Shown: positions 47,677 through 57,220, counted from the first letter of the stretch. The stretch: DNA of 64,000 bases from Heliobacterium chlorum (GCF_014502795.1 NZ_JACVHF010000004.1:155192-219191), one strand, 5' to 3'. Translations and numbers: made by a program. The notes: a model not told the origin generated them from the letters alone.

Positions 47677-47737
47677 ATGTGGAGAAGAAAGGTTTTACAG
47701 TCATCATTAATCACCGTAGCTGAGTAAAACCTTTCTT
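47677..47737 (+). promoter_or_regulatory. Possible leader peptide and long hairpin before the isochorismatase gene
   Basis: A 14-bp perfect stem (47685-47698 with 47724-47737) surrounds a 25-base loop. A 16-codon frame from ATG 47677 (MWRRKVLQSSLITVAE), behind GGAGG, runs through the left arm and loop. The right arm ends near the ribosome site AAGGAG of the next gene. It could be a terminator for the hydrolase or a translation-linked attenuator. Confidence 0.45.
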
Positions 47738-47750
47738 AAGGAGAAAAGGT

Positions 47751-48299
47751 ATGGACAAGTATTACCTCGATGCAAAAAGTACGGTCCTGATGATCATCGA
47801 TATTCAGGAGCGACTCTATGCGGTGATGGAGCGGGGCAATGAAGTAGTTCGTAAGACGGGCGTCCTCATCGCTGCCGCCAAACGTCTCGGCGTCCCGATC
47901 ATTTATGTAGAGATGTACCCGAAGGGGTTGGGGAGAATGGTCACAGCCCTTGCGGACAATCTTAAGGACGCCCACCACTTTGAGAAAATCACCTTTTCCG
48001 GCTGTACGGGAGAAGTCATGTCCTGCCTTGTTCAAATGAAGCGTAGAAAAATCATCGTGGCCGGGATGGAGACCCATGTCTGCGTCTTTCAAACCGTTCG
48101 GGACTTACTGCGCGATAAATATCGTGTGTTCGTGGTTTCCGATGCAGTTTGTTCCAGAGATGATGATAACCGCCGGAACGGACTCGAGTTGATGGCCTCC
48201 ATGGGTGCCGTCGTAACAAACACGGAAACAGTGTTTTTCGACCTACTCAAGCGAGCGGGAACAGAGTTATTCAAAGAACTGTCTCCATTAATCAAGTAA
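47751..48299 (+). CDS. Isochorismatase-family cysteine hydrolase
   Basis: The 182-residue protein has the catalytic triad of this family: Asp17 (MIIDIQERL), Lys79 (HFEKITFSG) and Cys111 (GMETHVCVFQT), with the cis-peptide region before the Cys. Members hydrolyse isochorismate, nicotinamide or related amides; the substrate is not determined here. AAGGAGAAAAGG precedes the ATG. Confidence 0.92.
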   Translation: MDKYYLDAKSTVLMIIDIQERLYAVMERGNEVVRKTGVLIAAAKRLGVPIIYVEMYPKGLGRMVTALADNLKDAHHFEKITFSGCTGEVMSCLVQMKRRKIIVAGMETHVCVFQTVRDLLRDKYRVFVVSDAVCSRDDDNRRNGLELMASMGAVVTNTETVFFDLLKRAGTELFKELSPLIK

Positions 48300-48368
48300 T
48301 TTCGTAGCCGCTACGATAGCACCTTGTACATAATAGACTACGGGAAAGAAGTAGGGAGGAGATGAAGT

Positions 48369-48695
48369 ATGCCGCAAATCATGATACGAGGCATGGAACT
48401 AAACGACATTAAAAGGATCAGCAAGCCTCTCGTCGACGAACTCAGTGAGGTCATCGGTTGCCCACGAGATTATTTTACTATCGAGCAAATCCATTCGACT
48501 TTTATCGCCGACGGGGAGATCACGAAGGCCTATCCCTTTATTCAGGTAAACTGGTTTGACCGGGGACAAGAGATTCAAGATAAAGCGGCGAAGGTCATCG
48601 ACAGTTATGTCCGTGACGCCGGATATGAACAGGTGGAAGTCTACTTCATCGTGCTGAACGAAGAAAAGTACTATGAGAACGGGGAACATTACTAA
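48369..48695 (+). CDS. DUF1904-like tautomerase-fold protein
   Basis: The 108-residue sequence resembles the DUF1904 family, with a conserved Pro2 after the start, a C-terminal YEQVEVYFIVLNEEKYYENG segment and a central FIQVNWFDRG strand. The family is thought to be related to the 4-oxalocrotonate tautomerase fold, where Pro1 is catalytic, but no activity is known. GGGAGGAG precedes the ATG. It ends before a strong terminator. Confidence 0.8.
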   Translation: MPQIMIRGMELNDIKRISKPLVDELSEVIGCPRDYFTIEQIHSTFIADGEITKAYPFIQVNWFDRGQEIQDKAAKVIDSYVRDAGYEQVEVYFIVLNEEKYYENGEHY

Positions 48696-48754
48696 TCGAC
48701 CTCATCGGATGGGTAAAGGAAATGAGTGGACAATTAAAGACTAACTCTTGATAA

Positions 48755-48788
48755 AAAAGACTGCCCGATCTAGAGGCAGTCTTTTATT
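48755..48788 (+). terminator. Rho-independent terminator after the DUF1904 gene
   Basis: AAAAGACTGCC (48755-48765) pairs with GGCAGTCTTTT (48775-48785), followed by ATTAT. Confidence 0.88.
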
Positions 48789-48877
48789 ATACTTTCACCG
48801 GTGACATACAAATCGTAAAGCTTCATAAATTTACTATTAAAAATGAAAAGTAACGCTTGAACAAGGGAGGTCGTCCC

Positions 48878-49300
48878 ATGCGTCGGACTTTACTGGTCTT
48901 CGGTCTCTTCGGGGTTTTGGTCTACTGTATTTATGGCTATTACCTGGGATACCAGCATGGAGTATTCGAAGCTCTCATCAAGCAAGCTGTTGCAGACAAC
49001 AGTTTGGCTTTATATTGGGATGCAACAAGTCGGTGGAATAGGATCAACGCACAACATGCGCACGGGATTGGTTTTTCGATTTTGGTACTTCTCGCAGGGC
49101 TAATGTGGAATGAGGTCTGGTTTTCAGAAAAAATAAAACGATATCTAGGGTTCGCGCTGATCGGTGGATGCGTCAGTGCAAATCTAGCTATCGCCGTTTA
49201 TTACATTCCAGTCATGATTTTAGGGGAAGTAATCCTGCTCATCTGCTTAGGTGCGACGCTGGTTGGAATCGTGAAAAGAAGCGTGAATAAATTTGAATAA
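48878..49300 (+). CDS. Four-helix membrane protein of unknown function
   Basis: The ATG at 48878 sits behind GGGAGGTCG and gives 140 residues; a TTG at 48857 is in frame but lacks a ribosome site. Helices lie at about 4-22, 64-82, 95-112 and 115-133. A conserved-looking QHAHGIGFSIL segment and WNRINAQHAH contain His residues that could bind metal or heme. I do not recognise a named family. Confidence 0.75.
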   Translation: MRRTLLVFGLFGVLVYCIYGYYLGYQHGVFEALIKQAVADNSLALYWDATSRWNRINAQHAHGIGFSILVLLAGLMWNEVWFSEKIKRYLGFALIGGCVSANLAIAVYYIPVMILGEVILLICLGATLVGIVKRSVNKFE

Positions 49301-49428
49301 AGGGAAAGGGACAGCCTTTTGCTAGTTGAAAAAAGGGGAACCTTTCTATTCCAGAAAACGTCATATATACAACATCTAATAAGTACATAACATCCCAATC
49401 CTATTGGAGAAAGGAAGAGAACGTACAT

Positions 49429-51645
49429 ATGCGCAAACCGGTCCCCAAGCTTCTCGCCGCCAGTTTGACGGCCCTGTTGCTGACTTCGGCAGTCCCAATC
49501 GGATTTGCTGAAATCCCATCAACGGCAAATGTGGAGGTGCTCTCCACAGCACAAGCCAAGAAGAAAAGTGCTTCTACACTGGCAGAAGCGATTCAATTGG
49601 CCCGATCCTGTTTTGAGCTCCCTCCAGAGTATGACCAATTTACCTCTAATTACGAGACCTCTGATAAAAATCACTTCTGGTCGTTAAATTGGAGTTGTCA
49701 GAAGGTAGGGGAAGAGGGAAGTATCAATATTCGCATTGATGCCGACACAGGAATGATCTTGAACATGTTCGAATCGAGGGGCGGCGGCAGTATGCGTCCA
49801 GACGCCTACAAAACACGAAACATCTCCCGCCAGGGGGCTCTGGCCAAGGCCAAAGCTATCATGCAAAAAACTCTCGGTGACGAACAGATCGCTGAAATGG
49901 AATTACTTGATAACTCCGTCGACGGTGTTCAATGGTCTCCTTGGGAGAGAGAGGGATACTACCATTTTGAATGGCGGCGTAAAGCCAACGGGATCCCCTT
50001 TCCGGGAGATGGCGTATCCATTTCTGTGGCTGGCAGCGACGGTCATGTAAACAACTATAGTTTTACATGGAATAAGGAGCCATTGCTTCCTCCGCAGAAC
50101 TTGATTTCTATCCAGCAAGCGGTAGAAACCTTTAAGAATACGCCGATGCTGGAACTGCAATACATACTGCAGGAAGGCGTACATTCAAATCCCAAAGAGA
50201 AGAGGCAGGCCAAAATTGTCTACCGGATGTACAACCGGGCCGACGGGAATATCGACGCGTTTACGGGCAAGCCTATCACACCACCGCCTATGTTTTATGA
50301 AGAATATGGTTTTGTAGGTGGCGGTATGGGCGGAATGGGAGGTGGCATCCCGGATAACGCTAAATGGACACCGCAGGAACAAGCAGCCATAAAGCTTTCG
50401 AACGATCTGGTGAAAAAAGAGACGGCCCTCGCAGCGATAATGAAGTGGTTGGCACTGCCTCCTGATTCAATCTTAAATTCTGCCCAATTACTGGACAATC
50501 CCGACGATAAACAAGGCCCGGTTTGGTCTTTTTATTGGGTAGCAAATAAAAGTCATGAGATGGTTGCGAGTGCCGCAGTCAGTGCCAAGACCGGAGAATT
50601 ATATCGCTTCGAAACATTTACGGCATCGGAGAATCTGCCAGGTCAAATGAACCGCCAGGAAGCACAGCCGATCGCTGAGGAGTTCCTTAAAACGGTGCAG
50701 TCGAAGAAATTTCCCCAGACAAAACTGGACAACTACGACATGAGAAATTTCGTTCGTGCAGATGGAAAGAATATGCCCTATCAAACGTTCAGATACCGGC
50801 AGATGGTCAATGGCGTGCCCTTTATGCAAAACTATTTAGAGGTCAATGTCGATACAGTGAACAAACGCATTGCCAGCTTTACTAGTGAGTGGAATGAAGA
50901 TGTCTCCTTTCCAACCCTCGATGGACTGCTTTCTCCGGAGCAAGCAGCCGATAAATACCTTGCCTATAGTCCAATGACCTTATGCTATACGACGGCGCTA
51001 AGCCCCCTTGATGCCAAAACACCAAAGTTAGTCTATCAACCTGTTTTAAAGCCAGGGATGAGCGGGTACAACAGCATCGATGGGAGGACAGGTCAGCCGC
51101 TCGACTGGAGCGGACAAGCTATCGCCCTTCCTATAAGGGATATCTTTCAAGACACCCGTGGACATCGAGGCGAAAAAGAGATTAAACTTCTCGCTCAGAT
51201 GAATCTGTTCCGCGAATATGGCGAGGACTTTCATCCCGATGAAGAAATCACAACCGTTTCACTGCTGCGGGCCATCTATGATACTCAGTTTGGAAAACAG
51301 GTTGGTCCCCTATCGAGGGATGAAGATGTGATGCGCTACGCTCGCCAGAATAATTGGATTGATGCCGATGTAAAGGCAGAAGATAAAATCGACCGGTTGA
51401 ACCTAGCGAAAATTATTGTCCGCTATTGTGGCTTGGAACGTTCTGCCCGGCTAAGTCAAATCTATAAAGTTCCCTTCAGCGATGCCGATGCAGTCCCGGC
51501 TGAAGGAATCGGCTATGCTGTCATTGCCGATGCGCTTGGAATCGTACCGGCTCAGGATGGCCGATTTGTACCTGACCAAAAGGTTACTCGTGCCGATGCG
51601 GCGGTGGCCGTAGCGAAGATGCTTAACCTAAATCCGGACCTCTAA
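49429..51645 (+). CDS. Exported S-layer-homology protein with YcdB/YcdC-type repeats
   Basis: A signal peptide (KLLAASLTALLLTSAVPIGFAE) is cut near residue 28. The body carries repeated units resembling the YcdB/YcdC domain (for example YYHFEWRRKANGIPFPGDGVSI and YQTFRYRQMVNGVPFMQNYLEV, each shown in part). A glycine-rich stretch (GGGMGGMGGG) lies near residue 300. The C-terminus has SLH-like repeats (ADAVPAEGIGYAVIADALGI and VTRADAAVAVAKML), which anchor proteins to cell-wall polymers. The length is 738 residues. The role is unknown; related proteins are common on Firmicute surfaces. Confidence 0.85.
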   Translation: MRKPVPKLLAASLTALLLTSAVPIGFAEIPSTANVEVLSTAQAKKKSASTLAEAIQLARSCFELPPEYDQFTSNYETSDKNHFWSLNWSCQKVGEEGSINIRIDADTGMILNMFESRGGGSMRPDAYKTRNISRQGALAKAKAIMQKTLGDEQIAEMELLDNSVDGVQWSPWEREGYYHFEWRRKANGIPFPGDGVSISVAGSDGHVNNYSFTWNKEPLLPPQNLISIQQAVETFKNTPMLELQYILQEGVHSNPKEKRQAKIVYRMYNRADGNIDAFTGKPITPPPMFYEEYGFVGGGMGGMGGGIPDNAKWTPQEQAAIKLSNDLVKKETALAAIMKWLALPPDSILNSAQLLDNPDDKQGPVWSFYWVANKSHEMVASAAVSAKTGELYRFETFTASENLPGQMNRQEAQPIAEEFLKTVQSKKFPQTKLDNYDMRNFVRADGKNMPYQTFRYRQMVNGVPFMQNYLEVNVDTVNKRIASFTSEWNEDVSFPTLDGLLSPEQAADKYLAYSPMTLCYTTALSPLDAKTPKLVYQPVLKPGMSGYNSIDGRTGQPLDWSGQAIALPIRDIFQDTRGHRGEKEIKLLAQMNLFREYGEDFHPDEEITTVSLLRAIYDTQFGKQVGPLSRDEDVMRYARQNNWIDADVKAEDKIDRLNLAKIIVRYCGLERSARLSQIYKVPFSDADAVPAEGIGYAVIADALGIVPAQDGRFVPDQKVTRADAAVAVAKMLNLNPDL

Positions 51646-51695
51646 ATGGGAGTCTATCCTCAGGGTCTATGTCAGGATTCCTTTTCGAATCAAAG

Positions 51696-51738
51696 AAAGC
51701 CGTCTCCAATATGGTTTTACATCGGAGACGGCTTTTTT
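51696..51738. terminator. Bidirectional terminator between the SLH gene and the MerR gene
   Basis: A stem AAAGCCGTCTCC with GGAGACGGCTTT is followed by TTTT on + and preceded by A-rich DNA for the - strand. It lies between convergent genes. Confidence 0.85.
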
Positions 51739-51807
51739 GCGATGAATCAGATATAGACTTATTACCATTTGGTGATAGTAATCGACTCGATTTGGTGACG
51801 AGGAAGG

Positions 51808-52575
51808 TTATTCTGCGTTCCGGTCACAATAGATATGCATCGCCTCACACATAAAGGCGGCAAGACCCGGTTTTATGCCGTCAATGTTCGCCGTAAAGCG
51901 CTCATCCTGCACATATAGATCGCCGAGGCCTCGAAAAATTTCTAAGGTGCAAGTGTAAAAGTGATCCGTAATGTGCTGACGCCATTGACCGATAGCCTCT
52001 TGTACCTGAGGCTCAGATGGCTCATAATCCATCAAATCGGCGAGGTTTTGATAGATTTTATTTGCCTTTGTCTGAATCACCGCCCAGTCATCTTGCGAAT
52101 AGCCAGCCGTTTTCTTTTGGCTTTCTTGATATGCAGAAGAACGGACATATTTCTGGCGTGTTTCTTCTGCATATTGCTGCTGATGCCGTTCGATTTCGGT
52201 CATGTCGAAAGCCTCGAACATTTCCTTTTTCGCCATGAGGTCTCCTCCTTCGATGGTGTAGAGTGTTTTGTCCACTAAGTCGATAATCGCGTCAAGCCGT
52301 TTCCGTTTTTCGAGTAGTAATTTCTTTTGGGAGGCCAACGCTTGCATTCGGTCAAAGCCGGGGGTGTCCAAGATTTCCCTAACTTCTTGCAGACTGAAGT
52401 CAAGTTCTTTAAGGAACATGATTTGTTGCAACCGTTCGAGGTCCTGGTCCGTATAAAGCCGATAGCCGGAATCAGTGGTGGATGTGGGCTTTAACAGGCC
52501 GATCTGATCGTAGTGGTGAAGGGTACGCACGCTCACCCCGGCCGTCTCAGCCACGTCTTTTACTTTATAGGTCAT
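51808..52575 (-). CDS. MerR-family regulator with TipAS ligand domain
   Basis: The N-terminal MerR domain (VKDVAETAGVSVRTLHHYDQIGLL, shown in pieces as SVRTLHHYDQIGLL) is followed by a dimerisation helix to about residue 110. A TipAS-like domain runs from MFEAFDMTEIERHQQQYAEE to FYTCTLEIFRGLGDLY and FMCEAMHIYC. TipAS domains bind thiopeptides and other cyclic drugs and activate resistance genes. The 255-residue length is normal. A MerR-type promoter with 19-base spacer lies just upstream and suggests autoregulation. No drug exporter is adjacent. Confidence 0.93.
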   Translation of the reverse strand: MTYKVKDVAETAGVSVRTLHHYDQIGLLKPTSTTDSGYRLYTDQDLERLQQIMFLKELDFSLQEVREILDTPGFDRMQALASQKKLLLEKRKRLDAIIDLVDKTLYTIEGGDLMAKKEMFEAFDMTEIERHQQQYAEETRQKYVRSSAYQESQKKTAGYSQDDWAVIQTKANKIYQNLADLMDYEPSEPQVQEAIGQWRQHITDHFYTCTLEIFRGLGDLYVQDERFTANIDGIKPGLAAFMCEAMHIYCDRNAE

Positions 52576-52593
52576 CCCATCACCTCGTGAATT

Positions 52594-52624
52594 AGAATAA
52601 ACTATGACGTTACGTCAAAGTCAA
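52594..52624 (-). promoter_or_regulatory. MerR-type promoter with 19-bp spacer and central palindrome
   Basis: On the minus strand TTGACT (52619-52624) and TATTCT (52594-52599) are 19 bases apart, the over-long spacing typical of MerR-controlled promoters. The palindrome TGACGT-T-ACGTCA (52605-52617) sits in the spacer where the regulator would bind. Confidence 0.8.
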
Positions 52625-52826
52625 TAGAGCCGTTTATCAATCAATCGCTTTTCTAAGACACAAATGTCGGAAAGTGTTTTTTCATATATTCGGCTAAAGA
52701 TTGAAGCACTTTATCTGACCATGGTATTATAAATATATCCAGAATACCATTTTATTTTCAGTAACCGCGACAAAAAGATATTGTGACTGTGGAACCGTTT
52801 TAGGTGCCATATGGAGAAACGAACAG

Positions 52827-53138
52827 ATGGAAAGAGAGATCAAAGCGCTTACGGAAGCGGGGGGCATCATACCGGATAACCTAAGGCGACCTGGTACTGA
52901 TGAACAGGAAACATCGGAACATGCCTTAGAAGCGGAAAAATGGATGAAATTCATTCGTGAGGTTATATCCTCCGGTTATACGTCACGAATGGGATTATTG
53001 TACCATTGGTATAGCGGAGGTGTTCGAACAGAAGAATTTACGATCAAATCAAGGCTCGATATCCCCATCTCAGAAGCTTCGCCAGATCTTTTTATGGAAA
53101 TGGAACAAGATCGACTGTACCAATTCTGCCTAGCCTAA
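52827..53138 (+). CDS. Hypothetical acidic protein, divergent from merR
   Basis: A 103-residue open frame with an acidic first half and a WMKFIREVISSGYTSRMGLLYHWYSGGV core. The ribosome site is weak (GGAG about 12 bases upstream). I recognise no family, and it has no paired gene. It is probably real because codon use looks like neighbouring genes, but the function is unknown. Confidence 0.5.
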   Translation: MEREIKALTEAGGIIPDNLRRPGTDEQETSEHALEAEKWMKFIREVISSGYTSRMGLLYHWYSGGVRTEEFTIKSRLDIPISEASPDLFMEMEQDRLYQFCLA

Positions 53139-53319
53139 GTCGGTGGGAAAAAGCGTTAAGATGTACATGCATCCCGAGAAAAACCTCTCATTGATGGAAA
53201 ACTTGAAGGGATACCACTTGAGCGGATTCATCGGTAGTTGACGATGATTCATCTACCAGATTATCTAACCTGGTGGCTAAAACGAACCTGATGGCTAAAA
53301 AAAGGGAGGGATCGTACTC

Positions 53320-55392
53320 GTGAGTTGGATTTATGACATAAAAATCTCTAAAAAGATCATCCTCGTTGTTCTCGTTGGTGTTTTGTTCAGCATTACCATC
53401 GGCGGAGTGGGACTCTATTTCATGAAAGAGATGGATCAGGCATCACAGCGGTTGTATCATGATCAGTTACTTCCCATACAGTGGCTGAACGAAACGCGTG
53501 CACTGAACTTGATGAACGATAAATACCTTCTAGAAATCATCAACGAACCGGATCTAAACAAACAAAAAGAGATCAAGCAGCGTCTCGATGAAAATGTTAA
53601 GCAATCAAACGAACTGTTTGCCCAATACCAAGAAAAAACATTATCGGAACAAGAGCAAGCGATCGTCAAAGTATTGGTGGACATTATTCCGAAAAACCGT
53701 GAAGCCCGAAACCATGCGATCCAACTGGCGATGGAAGGAAATCGCCAGGGAGCTATAGACGCCTATAGGGCCAATTTAAACAACTCCGTGACCAACACAC
53801 TTCTTCGCCGGGAATTAGGCAAATACAGAGAAGCCCAAGCGAATCAGATCCAGCAAAAAGTAGAGGCCGATTTTTCCCGGTCGATCTACACCATGTTGGG
53901 AGCCATTTTATTATCGACGGTGGTATCTTTCGGGCTAGGGGCATGGATGGCCCGCCTTATATCCAAACCAGTTGTCGACATGGAGCGATTAATGGCTAAG
54001 GCTGGGTCGGGTGACCTGACCGTCTTCGGTGACGTTCAGGGTATGGATGAAATCGGTGACCTGACTGCCTCTTTCAATAAAATGGTCAAAAGCCAAGCGG
54101 CAATGGTGGAGCACGCACGCAAAGCGGCCGACGAACTAGCCGCAGGGTCTGAAGAAACGGCTGCGTCGGCAGCAGAAGTATCGGTGGCTGTCCAGGAAGT
54201 CGCCCAGAACATGCAAAATGTAGCCGAGAAGTCGGAGCGAGGCACTGAGGCTGTATTGGAGTCATCGGAAGTGCTGTTGGAGCTTTCCTCGCTCATTCAG
54301 ATGGCGAAAGAGAAGGCCAAACAAGCCTCAGCTACCTCCCACGCGACCATGGATACAGCCGAGATTGGTAAAGAAACGGTGAAGCAGACCGTACGCCGGA
54401 TGGAAAATATCAACCAAAAGGCAGAAGAGACGGGCAAACTCATGAACCAACTGGTCCAGTTTTCTCAGGAAATCGGGGTCATCACGGAGACGATCACCAA
54501 TCTGGCGAACCAAACGAACCTGTTGGCCTTAAATGCGGCGATCGAAGCTGCGAGAGCCGGGGAAGCTGGTCGTGGCTTTGCCGTAGTTGCCGAAGAAGTA
54601 CGCAAACTAGCCGATCAATCCTCTCAAGGGGCGGCAGAAGTCTCGGCACTGGTCCAAAAAATCTCCGCCAGCACGCAGGCAACGGTACAAGCGACCAACG
54701 AGAGCCGAAAAGAAGTGGAGGAAGGCGTTCGGGTCGTTTCGGAAGCTGGCAAAGCCTTGGATAACATCCTTCTGGCGGTTCAAGAAACAGAGCAAGCCAT
54801 CCAAGGTATCGTCAAACTGACCGAGGACGAAGTAGCCAGCTCCGACCGCATCGTCAGCCTGATCAACACGCTTGCGACCGTCATCGACTCCCTGGCGATT
54901 CATGTCCAGCAGGTGGCAGCATCGACGGAGGAAACGACAGCTTCTGTGGAAACGATTGCCGCCAGTGCTGAGGAATCGAGCGCCATGGCGCAAGAACTGA
55001 GAAATTTGGTGGAGCTATTCAACGTCGATTCATCGTCTAAAAATTGGTCGAACGAAGAACATCTGATCAAAGCGAAATCAGACCACTTACTCTGGAAGGT
55101 TCGAATCGTCAACATGATCAACGGAACAGAGCAAGTGCGTCCCGAGGACGTGAATACTCACCGCGAGTGTGCATTAGGCAAATGGTATTTTGATGCAAAT
55201 AACTCCTTCAAAGACGATAAACATTTCCTCGCTATCGATGAGCCGCACCAGAAGGTTCACGAATACGCCTTGAAAGCAGCCCAGGCATACCAGGCTGGTA
55301 ACCACGATGAAGCACGTAGAATGCTCAAACAGCTGGAAGCCAACTCGAAGCGAGTCATCTCAATGATCAACAAGCTGATGAAAAAGGTATAA
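53320..55392 (+). CDS. Methyl-accepting chemotaxis protein with C-terminal CZB zinc domain
   Basis: The layout is: transmembrane helix 1 (about 11-33); an extracytoplasmic four-helix-type sensor domain (34-185); helix 2 (190-212); HAMP; and a long coiled-coil signalling domain with the conserved hairpin [21 protein letters not shown] (20-residue core [20 protein letters not shown]). The last 115 residues form a CZB domain with SDHLLW, CALGKW and EPHQKVHE, whose His, Cys and His residues bind zinc. CZB domains sense zinc and hypochlorous acid in other bacteria. GGGAGGG precedes GTG 53320. Confidence 0.95.
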   Translation: MSWIYDIKISKKIILVVLVGVLFSITIGGVGLYFMKEMDQASQRLYHDQLLPIQWLNETRALNLMNDKYLLEIINEPDLNKQKEIKQRLDENVKQSNELFAQYQEKTLSEQEQAIVKVLVDIIPKNREARNHAIQLAMEGNRQGAIDAYRANLNNSVTNTLLRRELGKYREAQANQIQQKVEADFSRSIYTMLGAILLSTVVSFGLGAWMARLISKPVVDMERLMAKAGSGDLTVFGDVQGMDEIGDLTASFNKMVKSQAAMVEHARKAADELAAGSEETAASAAEVSVAVQEVAQNMQNVAEKSERGTEAVLESSEVLLELSSLIQMAKEKAKQASATSHATMDTAEIGKETVKQTVRRMENINQKAEETGKLMNQLVQFSQEIGVITETITNLANQTNLLALNAAIEAARAGEAGRGFAVVAEEVRKLADQSSQGAAEVSALVQKISASTQATVQATNESRKEVEEGVRVVSEAGKALDNILLAVQETEQAIQGIVKLTEDEVASSDRIVSLINTLATVIDSLAIHVQQVAASTEETTASVETIAASAEESSAMAQELRNLVELFNVDSSSKNWSNEEHLIKAKSDHLLWKVRIVNMINGTEQVRPEDVNTHRECALGKWYFDANNSFKDDKHFLAIDEPHQKVHEYALKAAQAYQAGNHDEARRMLKQLEANSKRVISMINKLMKKV

Positions 55393-55419
55393 CGAGGATA
55401 ATCTGGGGGCTTAAGAATT

Positions 55420-55917
55420 ATGGAACTGAGAATCAGAGAAGCACAAGTCGCAGAAAGCGAAACCTTGACGGAGATTTCTTTTTCGTCGAAACAATATTGG
55501 AACTACCCAAAGGAATACTTCGATGTCTGGAGAAATGAATTGACCATTACCCCTGCTTACGTAGAGAACAACATGGTCTTCGTGGCTGAAGTTGACGGGC
55601 AGATTGCCGGGTATATGTCTGTGGTGGAAGTAAAAGAGGACTTTTGGGCAGGAAAAGTATTTGTACAGAAAGGGTTCTGGTTGGAGCATATTTTCATTCG
55701 TCCTGTGTACATAAAGAAAGGCATCGGCTCCAAACTGATCTCTTTCATCAAAGAGATTTGCCGGGAAAAAGGAATCGCCGATTTATTCATATTTTCCGAT
55801 CCCTATGCGAGAGGTTTCTATGACAAGCTGGGAGCCACGTATATGGGTGAATCGCCTTCGAGTATCGAAGGACGAAGCGTATCGTTATATCGCTTATCTA
55901 TGATTCCTAAATCGTAA
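55420..55917 (+). CDS. GNAT-family N-acetyltransferase
   Basis: The 165-residue protein has the acetyl-CoA binding region in IRPVYIKKGIGSKLISFIKEI, shown in part as KKGIGSKLISF, and a C-terminal YARGFYDKLGATYMGE typical of the family. The acceptor substrate is unknown. It follows the chemoreceptor by 27 bases with a weak ribosome site (GGGGGC). Confidence 0.88.
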   Translation: MELRIREAQVAESETLTEISFSSKQYWNYPKEYFDVWRNELTITPAYVENNMVFVAEVDGQIAGYMSVVEVKEDFWAGKVFVQKGFWLEHIFIRPVYIKKGIGSKLISFIKEICREKGIADLFIFSDPYARGFYDKLGATYMGESPSSIEGRSVSLYRLSMIPKS

Positions 55918-55959
55918 TTCATTATAAGGAAGAGGTTACAAGGGAAGGAATGATTCAAC

Positions 55960-56301
55960 GTGATGGAAAAAATCGGTCAACTAAAAATCATCGATGTGCC
56001 TTCCATCGTTGATTCCGTAACCGAAAAGTGGATCAATGTAACCCTTTCGCAGGTAAATGATTCACTAGTCCGGCTCGGTGTGATCGAGGGGGAGTTTCAC
56101 TGGCACCAGCATGAACAGGAGGATGAGTTCTTTTATGTTGTGTCCGGCAAGTTGTACATCGATCTGGAAAATGAGTCGATAGAATTACATCCCCAACAAG
56201 GCTATACCGTTCCGAAAGGGGTAGTCCATCGTACAAGAGCTCCGGAGAAAACAGTCATTCTCATGGTCGAAAAAGACAGCGTAAATCCGAAAGGCGATTG
56301 A
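55960..56301 (+). CDS. Small cupin-domain protein
   Basis: The 113-residue product has both cupin motifs: FHWHQHEQEDEFFYVVSG (metal-binding His, His, Glu) and VPKGVVHRTRAPE (the second His). Single-domain cupins bind a metal and have varied roles. GTG 55960 or ATG 55963 may start it, with GGGAAGGAA upstream. It follows the GNAT gene by 42 bases. Confidence 0.9.
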   Translation: MMEKIGQLKIIDVPSIVDSVTEKWINVTLSQVNDSLVRLGVIEGEFHWHQHEQEDEFFYVVSGKLYIDLENESIELHPQQGYTVPKGVVHRTRAPEKTVILMVEKDSVNPKGD

Positions 56302-56474
56302 GGCAAGTCATTTTTCACGAGCGAAGCTTAGATTGCAGGAACGCAAAGAAGAAGTGGCTCAAGCTTGGTAAAGCGATGAGCCACTTGAATTTTAAGCGAT
56401 ATATATTTGTGTCATGGGAATGCACCGAACCGAGAAAATAAGTGGTAGACGATGAAAGAACGCTAGATACTATC

Positions 56475-56852
56475 CTATCCGCGAAATTCAATCATCTCTT
56501 CGTCAGGACCGAGAAATACCACTCGTATCCAGCCTTCTTCTTCGGGAGTTCGTGCCGCCGAAGAATGAGGGAGTTGGGCTATCGGTATGCCAGCAGCTTT
56601 TAGACGGTTAAAATCTCCGTCAAAATCATCACTGAGCAGGCAAAAGTGATAGCCGCTGTTTTTCGGACCCTCAGGCATGTGGATCAGTTCGAGGACTGTA
56701 TCTCCCAAACGAAGATAGGCAATTTTCTCAATCCCCGGGGCGGGAACATCGTGCTCATAGTATTTTTGAAAACCAAAATGCTCTTCATAAAAGCGAATTG
56801 AAGCAACGCGGTCTTTTACGGTGATGGCGACATGGTCTATCTTTTGAAACAT
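56475..56852 (-). CDS. VOC-family protein (glyoxalase/extradiol-dioxygenase fold)
   Basis: The 125-residue product begins FQKIDHVAITVKD, with His7 and a later Glu in LELIHMPEG and EEMIEFRG as metal ligands. It resembles lactoylglutathione lyase or methylmalonyl-CoA epimerase-like proteins, but no specific function can be assigned. AAAGGAG precedes the start on the minus strand. Confidence 0.88.
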   Translation of the reverse strand: MFQKIDHVAITVKDRVASIRFYEEHFGFQKYYEHDVPAPGIEKIAYLRLGDTVLELIHMPEGPKNSGYHFCLLSDDFDGDFNRLKAAGIPIAQLPHSSAARTPEEEGWIRVVFLGPDEEMIEFRG

Positions 56853-56988
56853 CTTTCCGCTCCTTTCGCTGTTCGTAAAATCTAGTTTCTGAAGAATCGA
56901 TGTAGGTATGCAGTGAAAAGTTTACCATCGCCTTCGGAAGTATCTATTCTTATGGAAAACAAATCGTGGAAAAATATATACGTGAGGG

Positions 56989-57100
56989 TTGAACCAACAG
57001 TGAGTCCTCGCATATAATTAAAACACAACAAGAATCCTTATGGAAGAGCTCACCAGAAATACTGGAGGCTCGGTACTTTTGTACCGGGCCTCTTTGTTTT
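56989..57100 (+). ncRNA. Candidate small RNA with its own promoter and terminator
   Basis: TTGAAC (56989-56994) and TATAAT (57013-57018) are 18 bases apart. About 45 bases downstream, AGGCTCGGTAC (57066-57076) pairs with GTACCGGGCCT (57081-57091), followed by CTTTGTTTTT. No gene lies between, so a transcript of roughly 75-80 bases is predicted. A small CCAG-CTGG hairpin precedes the terminator. I recognise no family. Confidence 0.5.
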
Positions 57101-57180
57101 TGTCGCGGGCTCGGAGAGGGGGAAAAACGATGAGAATATTACGATGTTGGCGGTTCATTTATTCACAGCGGTAATAAGGA

Positions 57181-57220
57181 AAAGAAATAACTTACGCACT
57201 AAAGAAATAACTTACGCACT
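57181..57220 (+). repeat. Perfect 20-bp tandem duplication
   Basis: aaagaaataacttacgcact occurs twice in a row with no mismatch, in AT-rich intergenic DNA upstream of a small membrane protein gene. The remainder of the gap, 57101-57339, contains no gene I can support. Confidence 0.9.
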
